From CAVSBT01 sp964609465 (GTDB lineage: Bacteria > Chloroflexota > Dehalococcoidia > DSTF01 > JALHUB01): a stretch of 6,005 bases of DNA. A program made the position numbers and the translations under genes. The notes below the pieces were generated by a model, which saw only the letters and a program-made list of their open reading frames with translations, was not told the DNA's origin and did no database searches. The stretch is from assembly GCA_964609465.1 (NCBI GenBank), contig CAZSSQ010000153.1, positions 1-6,005 of the forward strand, given 5' to 3'. Positions 1 to 5,792 of this stretch are shown here, in pieces. Every line of letters begins with the position of its first letter. Positions within the stretch are counted from its first letter, which is position 1.

Positions 1-32
1 GACTCAATACCGTACAGTAAAGGGCCATCCTA

Positions 33-81
33 CCCCCCTCGGGCACCCCCCCCCTGCCCTGCCCCAGGCCCCCCCCCCCCC
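33..81. repeat. C-rich homopolymer tracts at the left edge
   Basis: Runs of 6 C (33-38), 9 C (46-54) and 13 C (69-81), with shorter CCC/CCCC runs between them, lie within 50 bases. On the minus strand these are G runs, enough for G-quadruplex formation in principle, and the C strand could form an i-motif. No gene can be read through this stretch; the frame of the downstream methyltransferase relic meets a TAG at 94-96. Runs of this length are prone to polymerase slippage and sequencing length error, so the exact base counts should not be trusted. Confidence 0.75.
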
Positions 82-96
82 AGCCGAAAGCCCTAG

Positions 97-342
97 ACCG
101 CCCCCTCCCATGTGGACCACGACGCCATCGCGGTGGCCCGCGCCCTGCTGTGAGACGCCCACTGCTTGGTAGCGGACGAATTCCGGCATCACCGCTTCGA
201 CGGGCAGTTCGAGTTAGTGTTGGGCAACCCGCCCTACAGCCTGCGGCTGCGCGACCGCCGCCGCCTTTGGCAGCACGTGGGCTGGGACGGGTGGGGCCGC
301 GCCGAAGCCCTCTGGCTGCAGCAGGCCGACTCAGTCGATTGA
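97..342 (+). pseudogene. Remnant of an N6-adenine DNA methyltransferase
   Basis: One frame reads VDHDAIAVARALL, then TGA (151-153), then continues in the same frame through FDGQFELVLGNPPY and GRAEALWLQQA to a TGA at 340-342. The NPPY codons are at 226-237. NPPY is motif IV, the catalytic (N/D)PP(Y/F) of amino-methyltransferases that methylate adenine N6. The preceding hydrophobic strand (FELVLG) is typical of it, the upstream acidic 'DHDAIAVARALL' resembles the strand and helix after the SAM-binding motif I, and 'GRAEALWLQQA' resembles the helix after the catalytic loop. The glycine-rich motif I itself, a start codon and a C-terminal domain are all missing, and only about 80 codons survive against several hundred in intact enzymes. 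It was probably part of a restriction-modification or solitary methylase gene. A base error at the internal TGA or in the neighbouring C runs could exaggerate the damage. Family call is by eye from short motifs. Confidence 0.45.
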
Positions 343-604
343 CCTCTGCGGTCGCAAGCCGCCTAACCACGCCCAGACCACGCCACAGAGGCCGGAGCGG
401 GTCAAAGCCACTCACCCCAACCGCAGCGTCTCCGGGCTGACCACTTTGGCGGTGATGAGGGAAGGGGTAGCGCGCGGGAGCTGGCAGCGGGCGATCTCCC
501 CTAGACCTGCCTGGTGGGAAACTCAGACGGGGGTCATCCGGCCGGGACCTCGTCCAGAGACCAGGCCGGTATGATGGGGCGTAGGGGGGCCTGGAGCGCG
601 CCGG
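343..604. other. Intergenic stretch with no recognisable gene
   Basis: I see no supported gene between the methyltransferase relic and the membrane-protein gene. One plus-strand frame stays open from about 218 to 574, but its product resembles no family I know, it has no convincing start with a ribosome-binding site, and long open frames are common at this GC content. It could be frameshifted debris of the same methyltransferase gene. The right end of the stretch carries two inverted repeats, described separately. Confidence 0.5.
561..594 (-). terminator. GC-rich inverted repeat downstream of the membrane-protein gene
   Basis: CCAGGCC (561-567) and GGCCTGG (588-594) are perfect 7-base inverted repeats separated by 20 bases. 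They lie just past the stop of the minus-strand gene that ends at 605. The transcript has no clear U run after the stem, so this would be a weak or Rho-assisted terminator, or an mRNA 3'-end stabiliser. Its outer base 594 is shared with the next hairpin, so the two stems compete at that position. Confidence 0.3.
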
Positions 605-617
605 CTAGGCCGCGCTC
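594..617 (-). terminator. GC hairpin across the stop codon of the membrane-protein gene
   Basis: GAGCGCG (594-600) pairs perfectly with CGCGCTC (611-617). Two more C-G pairs (601-609 and 602-608) extend the stem across a single bulged C at 610, leaving a 5-base loop. The loop contains the TAG stop (605-607) of the minus-strand gene, so the stem forms from its last codons and immediate 3' end. There is no U tract. It is a plausible 3'-end structure, but termination is inferred from position only. Confidence 0.38.
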
Positions 618-1039
618 TCCTCCCTGAACATCAGGAAGCCACCCGCAGCGAGCGCCGCCGCCGCTATGATGCCCAGGTAGAAGCCAAACGCCGTGTAGTC
701 GTTATCACTTATGAACTTGATCAGCAGGAACACCAGGGCAACCACGCCAGCGCCCAGGTGAATCTTGGGCCAGGTGACGCCTCCCACGTTGTCCGGAATG
801 GTCGCCGTCCCGAAAGCCTTCAAGCCGACTACACCCGCCATTGCCAGACCGATGAGAATCGCCAGGATCGACCAGATCGCCCCAGGCGACTGCCAGCCAT
901 TGTGGGAGTAGTTGCCGAAAGCCCCGAGGTCGACGCTGTACCAGGGCAGGAAGCCCACTATCAACAAAACCACGCCCGCTGGAAGGATGATCTTCTCCCC
1001 CATGCTCAGGGCATTGAACTTCTCAATCCACTTCTCCAT
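605..1039 (-). CDS. Small four-helix membrane protein, function unknown
   Basis: This 144-residue protein is predominantly hydrophobic, with four likely transmembrane helices at about residues 17-36, 52-75, 92-110 and 117-137. The N-terminus is short and charged (MEKWIEKFNALSMGEK) and the C-terminus ends in a short charged tail (FREESAA). The first helix ends in FLPWYSVDLG, followed by a polar Gly/Asn/Ser/Trp loop, a pattern I associate with uncharacterised small membrane proteins of high-GC bacteria. No catalytic or transport motif is visible, so no function is proposed. The ATG at 1037-1039 is preceded by a strong GAGGAGGT ribosome-binding site ending 4 bases upstream, which settles the start. 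The gene is 251 bp from the upstream symporter gene and has its own likely promoter, so it is probably transcribed alone. The stop lies inside a GC hairpin. Confidence 0.78.
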   Translation of the reverse strand: MEKWIEKFNALSMGEKIILPAGVVLLIVGFLPWYSVDLGAFGNYSHNGWQSPGAIWSILAILIGLAMAGVVGLKAFGTATIPDNVGGVTWPKIHLGAGVVALVFLLIKFISDNDYTAFGFYLGIIAAAALAAGGFLMFREESAA

Positions 1040-1136
1040 GCAGACCTCCTCATGAGAGCCAGCAAGACCACCCCGAATCCGACATCCCCAGATTGGCGAC
1101 GGCGGGGTTGTTCATGACCGTCGCTTGGTCGCCACA

Positions 1137-1165
1137 AGACTAGTGATTGCTGGCTACGATGTCAA
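1137..1165 (-). promoter_or_regulatory. Probable sigma-70-type promoter for the membrane-protein gene
   Basis: Read on the minus strand, a perfect TTGACA -35 box (plus-strand 1160-1165) is followed after exactly 17 bases by TAGTCT (1137-1142). The latter matches the -10 consensus at its three most conserved positions (T1, A2, T6). Transcription would start near 1130, giving a leader of about 90 bases before the ATG at 1039. The good -35 and ideal spacing make this the best promoter candidate in the window; the -10 is weak. Confidence 0.48.
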
Positions 1166-1173
1166 TTGGGATT

Positions 1174-1187
1174 CCCCATGTTTGGGG
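1174..1187. repeat. Short inverted repeat upstream of the promoter
   Basis: CCCCA (1174-1178) and TGGGG (1183-1187) form a perfect 5-base inverted repeat around a 4-base spacer. It lies 8 bases upstream of the -35 box of the membrane-protein promoter. It could be part of an operator or of the 3' end of the symporter transcript; it is short enough to be chance. Confidence 0.25.
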
Positions 1188-1194
1188 CCGAAGT

Positions 1195-1233
1195 GAGAAA
1201 GCTTTGGTTACGTCGCAGCTACAATGCTTTCTC
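1195..1233. repeat. Inverted repeat in the intergenic region (operator or terminator candidate)
   Basis: GAGAAAGC (1195-1202) and GCTTTCTC (1226-1233) are perfect 8-base inverted repeats. After one T-T mismatch the pairing continues for three more bases (TTG 1204-1206 with CAA 1222-1224), giving 11 pairs around a 15-base loop. It is about 58 bases past the symporter stop and about 30 bases upstream of the -35 box of the next gene. It may be the symporter's 3' hairpin, although no U run follows on the minus strand, or a binding site for a dimeric regulator. The sequence does not decide between these. Confidence 0.4.
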
Positions 1234-1290
1234 GTGGCGCGGTGCCCAGACGGCAGAGGAGGTGCCCGTGCAGACAGGAGGGCTGCCGGC

Positions 1291-2625
1291 CTACCGCCGC
1301 ACCGGCACCGTCTCCGCGCTCACGGTGTCCGGCAGGCGATAGCCCCGGAAGCTGAGCAGGGCCACGAAGATAGCCAGGCCGGCCACCGGCCCCACCAGGC
1401 GTATCCCCAGAGGGTCATCCGCGGTGCCGCCCAGGAGCAGAAGTCCCGCCAGGACGGCCGGGAACAAAGCCGACGCCATCTTCTCCAGGGTGGCCTGGGT
1501 GCCGTAGTACATCGCCTCCCGACGCATGCCCGTGCGCAGCTCATCGTAGTCGATGATGTCGGCCATGAGGGCGTTGGGGAAGGTGAACACCGCCGCCATC
1601 GGCACGCCGAGGAACGGGACGAAAAGGAAGGCCTGCGCCACCTTGGGGATGGCGGGAATGAAGCCCATGAAGAACATCGTCGGCAGGTAGAGGGCGCCCA
1701 GGAGCATAGCTGTCCCGTACACCCACGCCTTCCCCCTCGCCACTGACAGCCGGTAGACGAAGGGCAGCGATGCCAGCACCACAACGATGGCCGAGGCGGT
1801 GAGGGCTGAGACGTAGAACCCCTCATTCTCCCGGCCCAGCACCTCCGTCACGTAGAAGGGGAGCGCCGCCAGAAGCAGCGAGACCCCCATGTTGAAGAAG
1901 ATGAAGGTAGGGAGGAAGTAGAGGAACTGGTCGTTGGTGAAGGTGGTGCGGAAGGCCTGTCGCAGGTCCAGGCGCGCGGGCGGTTGCTCCACGCGCACCC
2001 GTCGCCAGGCGCCGGCCAGGGCCAGGTAGCGCGACGCCAGGGCTAGAACCGCCATGACTGCAGCCATCGCCTGGAAGCCCCACACCTCCTTGATGACGCC
2101 GCTGCCTACAAGGGCAAGGGCTGCCCCCACGGTGCCGAAGAAGACCTGCCAGGTCACCACGCCCACCCGGTCCTTCGAGGTGACCGCGATCTCAGGCAGG
2201 AGCGACTCGAAAGGGCCGCCCGAGAGAGTACTGAAGAGGTGAAAGCCCTCCAGTATTGCGAACAGGTAGAGGGCATTGGCGATGGTCTCGTGATTGTCGG
2301 GAGGCATCCAGAGGAGGACGAAGAACAGCGCCCAGAAAGGCGTGGCGAACAGAACAAAGGGGATGCGCCGGCCCCAGCGGCTGGTGGTACGGTCGCTCCA
2401 GTAGCCGATGAGAGGGTCATCGAGGGACTCTATGATGCGGGCCACCGTGAGGATGGCGCCGACGGCGAGGATGGACGTGCGGCGGGCGACATCGGTTTCG
2501 TCCTGAGGCGGGGCGAAGAAGAAGATGAGCCAGAGGTCCTTGGTCCGGGAGATGACGTTGCCCGCGAAGGAGCCCGAGGCGTACAGGAGCATGTTGCGAC
2601 GGGGCAGTTCCCCAGCGACGGCCAT
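1291..2625 (-). CDS. GPH-family (MelB-like) sugar:cation symporter, MFS_2 type
   Basis: This 444-residue polytopic membrane protein belongs to the glycoside-pentoside-hexuronide:cation symporter branch of the major facilitator superfamily. It likely imports a glycoside, sugar acid or related solute with Na+ or H+ across the cytoplasmic membrane. The family signature DPLIGYWSDRTTSRWGRR is at residues 70-87, between helices 2 and 3. A second conserved block, MADIIDYDELRTGMRRE (354-370), lies in the C-terminal half. Repeated hydrophobic segments give about 12 helices, and the length fits the usual 440-480. By eye, E66 and D70 align with the two cation-site aspartates of MelB (D55, D59). Substrate cannot be read from sequence. 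The ATG at 2623-2625 was chosen because GGAG sits 6 bases upstream and the family's N-terminus begins there; the frame stays open further upstream but that part is not protein-like and runs antisense into the nitroreductase gene. It is divergent from the nitroreductase. Confidence 0.9.
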   Translation of the reverse strand: MAVAGELPRRNMLLYASGSFAGNVISRTKDLWLIFFFAPPQDETDVARRTSILAVGAILTVARIIESLDDPLIGYWSDRTTSRWGRRIPFVLFATPFWALFFVLLWMPPDNHETIANALYLFAILEGFHLFSTLSGGPFESLLPEIAVTSKDRVGVVTWQVFFGTVGAALALVGSGVIKEVWGFQAMAAVMAVLALASRYLALAGAWRRVRVEQPPARLDLRQAFRTTFTNDQFLYFLPTFIFFNMGVSLLLAALPFYVTEVLGRENEGFYVSALTASAIVVVLASLPFVYRLSVARGKAWVYGTAMLLGALYLPTMFFMGFIPAIPKVAQAFLFVPFLGVPMAAVFTFPNALMADIIDYDELRTGMRREAMYYGTQATLEKMASALFPAVLAGLLLLGGTADDPLGIRLVGPVAGLAIFVALLSFRGYRLPDTVSAETVPVRR

Positions 2626-2824
2626 GGCCCGCTCCGCCGCCAGAGTAGCAAATCGGCAGGCCGCCGACGAGAGGCGCCCAGAGCGGGAGCTGAGCCCGCC
2701 AGCGGTGCAGTCAGAGCAGGCTGCCCCGCCGGCAGCAGGGGCTATCCCCCAACAGGTGCCCGGTTCATAATCGTCAGCGGCGTTCAGGGCCGGTCGGCCA
2801 GTTGTTGTGTGGGAGGAGAAGGCT
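2626..2824. promoter_or_regulatory. Divergent intergenic region between symporter and nitroreductase
   Basis: This 199-bp stretch separates two divergent genes and should hold promoters for both. On the plus strand CATAAT (2766-2771) matches the -10 consensus at 5 of 6 positions, about 54 bases before the nitroreductase ATG. No good -35 lies at the right distance (TATCCC at 17-base spacing), so an activator may be needed if it is used. A perfect 6-base inverted repeat, GCTGCC (2720-2725) and GGCAGC (2731-2736), lies just upstream and could be a regulator site. No convincing minus-strand promoter is visible. Confidence 0.35.
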
Positions 2825-3841
2825 ATGCCTTGGGAAGACCTAAAGCCGATCTTCCGTCCGGAGACCGTCCACATGGGAGTGATGAGGGCGGACCCAGAGA
2901 AGTGCACGCGGCCTAGCGGCTCAAAGTGCCAGTTCTGCTGGGACAACTGCCCGTTTCGAGCCTGGGAGCTGCCAGAGGGTGAGGCCCCGCGCATGAAGGA
3001 GGGGCACGACTGCTTTAGCTGCTACAACTGCATGGCGGCTTGCCCGAGGAACGCCATCTCCGTTGTTGAGCCGTACCACGTCGATGAGGGCTTCTACAAG
3101 ACCGAGCCTCATCCGCTGCCAGCCAGGCTGCCTCTTGAGCCTCGGGACGCCGAGGGGAATCCCGACCAGTGGAATGCCGTCGAGCGGGCCGTGTTCAACC
3201 GCCGCAGCGTTCGAAACCTCAAGGACAAGCCGGTACCCGAAACCCTCATCCGAAGGGTGCTGGAGGCGGGCCGCTTCGCGCCCAGCGCCGGCAACTGTCA
3301 GCCCTGGAAGTTCATCGTCGTCACCGACAAGGCCCTCATCCACGAGATGAACGAGGCCATGTACGGTGCCCTGTCCATGTTCTACAACATGTACAAGGAC
3401 GACGAGATGGTGAAGCTCCTTGCCGCCGGCTACGAGGCTAACCCAACGCCGGGGACGTATGATCCTCGCATCATTCTGGGCGGGATAGGCAGCGTCACCA
3501 GGAGGAACGGGCCCGTGTTCCTAAACGCTCCGGCGGTGATCCTGGTGGCCTGCGACGAGCGCTGCATCGGCGGCCCCGAGCTCAACGCTGGCATCTGTGG
3601 ACAGAACATGAATCTCGTGGCCAACTCACTGGGCATAAAGTCATGTTGGGTGGGCTTCAGCCAGGTGATCAACAACCTGCCCCCTGTCAAGGAGAAGCTG
3701 GGCATCGACTATCCCTGGAAGATCGTGACCGCCCTCGTTCTGGGATACCCCCGGTTCAAGCAAGAGGGCGTGGTCCCCAGGGAGTTCCGGCCCGTCACCT
3801 GGTTCCGCGAGGGAGCCAGCGGTCCCGAGACGGAGGAGTAA
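2825..3841 (+). CDS. Nitroreductase-family flavoprotein with N-terminal 2[4Fe-4S] ferredoxin domain
   Basis: This 338-residue protein fuses a ferredoxin domain to an FMN-dependent nitroreductase-fold domain. The N-terminal part has two four-cysteine sets: C27-x7-C35-x2-C38-x3-C42-Pro and C63-x2-C66-x2-C69-x3-C73-Pro, consistent with two [4Fe-4S] clusters. The flavin domain starts around residue 115 and shows RRSVR (126-130), the FMN phosphate-binding type of element; APSAGNCQPWKF (152-163), the typical flavin-contact loop; a strand NAPAVILVACDE (234-245); and the C-terminal LVLGYPRFK (304-312). The clusters probably pass electrons to FMN for reduction of a small substrate, but the substrate is unknown; family members act on nitro compounds, quinones and halogenated aromatics. 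No signal peptide, so cytoplasmic. The ATG at 2825 has GGAGG ending 8 bases upstream; an in-frame GTG at 2807 lies before that site and is rejected as start. It is the only intact plus-strand gene here and is divergent from the symporter. Confidence 0.93.
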   Translation: MPWEDLKPIFRPETVHMGVMRADPEKCTRPSGSKCQFCWDNCPFRAWELPEGEAPRMKEGHDCFSCYNCMAACPRNAISVVEPYHVDEGFYKTEPHPLPARLPLEPRDAEGNPDQWNAVERAVFNRRSVRNLKDKPVPETLIRRVLEAGRFAPSAGNCQPWKFIVVTDKALIHEMNEAMYGALSMFYNMYKDDEMVKLLAAGYEANPTPGTYDPRIILGGIGSVTRRNGPVFLNAPAVILVACDERCIGGPELNAGICGQNMNLVANSLGIKSCWVGFSQVINNLPPVKEKLGIDYPWKIVTALVLGYPRFKQEGVVPREFRPVTWFREGASGPETEE

Positions 3842-3855
3842 GTCGGGGACAAGCG

Positions 3856-3877
3856 GTGACCGGCCCGAGCCGGTCGC
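3856..3877. terminator. GC hairpin between convergent genes
   Basis: GACCGGC (3858-3864) and GCCGGTC (3869-3875) form a perfect 7-bp stem with a 4-base loop CCGA. A T-G wobble and one G-C pair extend it to 9 pairs (3856-3877). It lies 15 bases after the nitroreductase stop and about 46 bases past the ATPase stop on the other strand. The palindromic stem could serve both transcripts. No U tract follows in either direction, so it is not a textbook intrinsic terminator. Confidence 0.5.
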
Positions 3878-3922
3878 GCGGTCGCAGAGCAGCCACCTAA
3901 GGGGCCAGTAGGCTCGCCGCCT

Positions 3923-4597
3923 CTATTCCTCCTCCATCCGGCCGTCCAGCATCTTGATAATGCGGTCGGCGCTGGCCGCGATGCCCGGATCGTGAGTGAC
4001 CATGACAATGGTGAGGCCGTGCTGGTGGTGGATGGTTTGCAGGGCCTCCATCACGTTACGGCCGGCCTTGGAGTCGAGGTTGCCGGTCGGTTCGTCGGCG
4101 AGCAGGATGGGCGGGTCGTTGCTCAGGGAGCGGGCCACGGCCACCCGCTGGCGCTCGCCCCCCGATAGCTCGGGAGGCCGCCGCCGGGCCTTGTCGGCCA
4201 GCCCCACCAGCTCCAGGAGCTGGTGCGCCCTCCGGCGCCGCTCCCGCATGCCCAGGCCCGTCTCGTACATTGGCACCTCCACGTTTTCGACCGCCGTCAG
4301 GGTGGGAAGCAGATTGTGGAGCTGAAAGACCAGCCCCACCGTGCGGGCGCGGTACCGGCTCAGGTCGTGCCGCCTGGTGATATCCTCGCCCAGGACCGCG
4401 ATGCGGCCGGAGTCGGGTCGCTCCAGGGCGGCGATGAGGTGGAGCAGGGTGGACTTGCCGCATCCCGAGGGGCCTGTGATGGCTACGAACTCCCCCTGGG
4501 CGACGCTGAAGGTGGCGCCGTCCACAGCCCGAGTCCGTCCTTGATCGAAGGTCTTCACCAGGTCGACGGTTTCGACCGCAGGCGGCTTCTCACTCAT
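3923..4597 (-). CDS. ABC transporter ATP-binding protein, MacB/LolD type
   Basis: This 224-residue ATPase powers the adjacent FtsX-like permease on the cytoplasmic face of the membrane. All nucleotide-binding elements are present in order: Walker A GPSGCGKST (42-50), Q-loop glutamine Q92, signature LSGGERQRVAVARSL (144-158), Walker B ILLADEP (164-170) running into the D-loop TGNLD, and H-loop histidine H202 in VTHD. Length and the 'LADEPTGNLD' form match the LolD/MacB/FtsE group rather than importer ATPases. The ATG at 4595-4597 was chosen because the MSEKPPAVETVDLVKTF start matches the family. It overlaps the permease stop by 8 bp (ATG precedes TGA), and the ribosome-binding site is poor (GAGG about 11 bases upstream), so translation is probably coupled to that of the permease. 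The frame is open further upstream inside the permease gene but that part is not protein-like. Confidence 0.95.
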   Translation of the reverse strand: MSEKPPAVETVDLVKTFDQGRTRAVDGATFSVAQGEFVAITGPSGCGKSTLLHLIAALERPDSGRIAVLGEDITRRHDLSRYRARTVGLVFQLHNLLPTLTAVENVEVPMYETGLGMRERRRRAHQLLELVGLADKARRRPPELSGGERQRVAVARSLSNDPPILLADEPTGNLDSKAGRNVMEALQTIHHQHGLTIVMVTHDPGIAASADRIIKMLDGRMEEE

Positions 4598-5705
4598 AGC
4601 GGATGGCCTCGGCCGGCGAGAAGCGCGCCGCCCGGTAGGCGGGGTAGATCGCCCCCAGCACGGCCACGCCCACGCCCACCAGGATGCCGCGTATGAAGAC
4701 GTCCGGCGTGTACTCCGGCGAAAGGAAGGCACGGATGGCGGGCAGCAGGACAATGAAGCGGGTCAGCAGCACCGCCAGCGCTGAACCGAACACGGCGGCG
4801 ATAACGCAGAGCAGGAGCGCCTCTCCCAGTATCATCTGCAAGATGCGACGCGTGCGCCACCCGACAGCCCGCAGGATGCCGATCTCCCGCGTCCTCTCGA
4901 AGACCGCCATGACCATGGTATTCATGACGGCGATGCCGCCGATGAAGACGGCCAGGATGGACACGCCCAGGTTGGTCGCATCGAGGATCTGAAGGCCTTG
5001 ATCCACATCTCCGTAGTCCGCCACCCCACGTAGTGTGGCCAAGTCCGGATGATCGTCCTCGATCCGAGCTGTAAGAGCAGCCAGGTCAGTACCAGGCCTC
5101 ACCCTGACGTACAGGAGCGTGAAAAGGCCCTCCTTTCGCTCGTACTCCCACACGGCGGAGATGGGCAACACGCCGCCGCCGTCCAGATAGACCGCGCCTG
5201 TCCGGTAGATGCCGACCACCGTCAGGGTTTCGTCTCGAACCTCCACCTGATCTCCCACCCCGGCGTGTAGTTGCTTGGCTGCCTCGGGGCCCAGCATGAT
5301 CTCGTCCCGGGCGCCCGGGGCCAGACGCCGCCCCTCGACGATGGGCAGGTCGAAGAAGGCGAGGTCATTGGGATCGATGCCCACCTGGGTGAAGTAGGGA
5401 TTGGACCCCACCTTGGAGAAGGCCAGCAGAACCCCGCTGACATGCGCAACCTCGGGGTAGTCCTCAACCTTCTGCAGGTCGCTGGCCGTAAGGGTGCTGA
5501 AGGTCAGGTCGGCGCTGCCATTGCGCCCTATGGCGAAATCGCTGCCGCCGGCTGTCAGCAGCTCCCCGGCGGAAGCCTTGAGACTGCTGGTGATGATGCC
5601 CAGGGCAACCACGGCCGTGATCCCGATGCTGATGCCCACGACCGTAAGGCCGGTGCGGATCTTTTGACGGATCAGGTTTCGGAAGACCAGTAGGACGAAA
5701 GGCAT
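4590..5705 (-). CDS. ABC transporter permease, MacB/FtsX type
   Basis: This 371-residue membrane protein has the standard four-helix layout of MacB/LolC/FtsX permeases. One helix lies near the N-terminus (about 18-40), then a large extracytoplasmic domain (about 41-240, the MacB periplasmic core), then three helices (about 246-268, 292-318 and 337-356). Conserved features are the N-terminal RNLIRQKIRTGLTVVGISIG (9-28), the cytoplasmic FERTREIGILRAVGWRTRRI (269-288) after helix 2, and the C-terminal YPAYRAARFSPAEAIRYE (354-371). Members use ATP hydrolysis for mechanotransmission: expelling peptides, drugs or lipoproteins, or controlling cell-wall hydrolases. They do not carry substrate through a channel in the usual way. 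Substrate is unknown here. The start ATG at 5703-5705 has GGGGGTG ending 5 bases upstream. It is the first gene of a two-gene unit with the ATPase; no membrane-fusion partner is seen in the window, though one could lie outside it. Confidence 0.94.
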   Translation of the reverse strand: MPFVLLVFRNLIRQKIRTGLTVVGISIGITAVVALGIITSSLKASAGELLTAGGSDFAIGRNGSADLTFSTLTASDLQKVEDYPEVAHVSGVLLAFSKVGSNPYFTQVGIDPNDLAFFDLPIVEGRRLAPGARDEIMLGPEAAKQLHAGVGDQVEVRDETLTVVGIYRTGAVYLDGGGVLPISAVWEYERKEGLFTLLYVRVRPGTDLAALTARIEDDHPDLATLRGVADYGDVDQGLQILDATNLGVSILAVFIGGIAVMNTMVMAVFERTREIGILRAVGWRTRRILQMILGEALLLCVIAAVFGSALAVLLTRFIVLLPAIRAFLSPEYTPDVFIRGILVGVGVAVLGAIYPAYRAARFSPAEAIRYE

Positions 5706-5747
5706 GGCGGCACCCCCAAATGTGAGAAGGTATCGGTCGGCGCCCCC

Positions 5748-5778
5748 ATTCTAGCTCCTAGGGTGCCATCCTCGTCCA
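5748..5778 (-). promoter_or_regulatory. Possible promoter upstream of the ABC permease
   Basis: On the minus strand TGGACG (plus-strand 5773-5778) is followed after 19 bases by TAGAAT (5748-5753). The -10 matches consensus at 5 of 6 positions and the -35 at 4 of 6, but the spacer is 2 bases longer than ideal. It lies in the 87-bp gap between the edge gene and the permease. If real, the exporter genes can be transcribed independently of the gene upstream. Confidence 0.3.
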
Positions 5779-5792
5779 GTGATGATCCTCGC

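Noticed and set aside
4..192. Glycine-rich minus-strand open frame at the left edge
   Set aside because: Its glycine runs are simply the translated C tracts, and it lies opposite the methyltransferase relic.
1147..1746. 199-codon plus-strand open frame opposite the symporter C-terminus
   Set aside because: His/Arg/Gln-rich antisense shadow of the symporter; no credible start signal or family.
2807..2824. GTG at 2807 as the nitroreductase start
   Set aside because: The GGAGG ribosome-binding site lies downstream of it and is placed ideally for the ATG at 2825.
2239..2916. 225-codon plus-strand open frame opposite the symporter
   Set aside because: Arg/Gly/Glu-rich antisense translation of a clear GPH symporter gene; no family, and it runs into the nitroreductase gene.
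2626..2994. Upstream extension of the symporter reading frame by 123 codons
   Set aside because: The extension is not membrane-protein-like, runs antisense through the start of the nitroreductase gene, and the family's N-terminus with a ribosome-binding site begins at 2625. It is open only because of high GC.
4598..4753. Upstream extension of the ABC ATPase frame inside the permease gene
   Set aside because: It is a same-strand alternative frame of the permease's last helix, rich in Arg/Ser/Trp, with no family resemblance.
5739..5767. GGCGCCC/GGGTGCC inverted repeat as terminator of the edge gene
   Set aside because: On the relevant minus strand the pairing has an A-C mismatch and a 15-base loop with no U run; it also overlaps the better promoter candidate.
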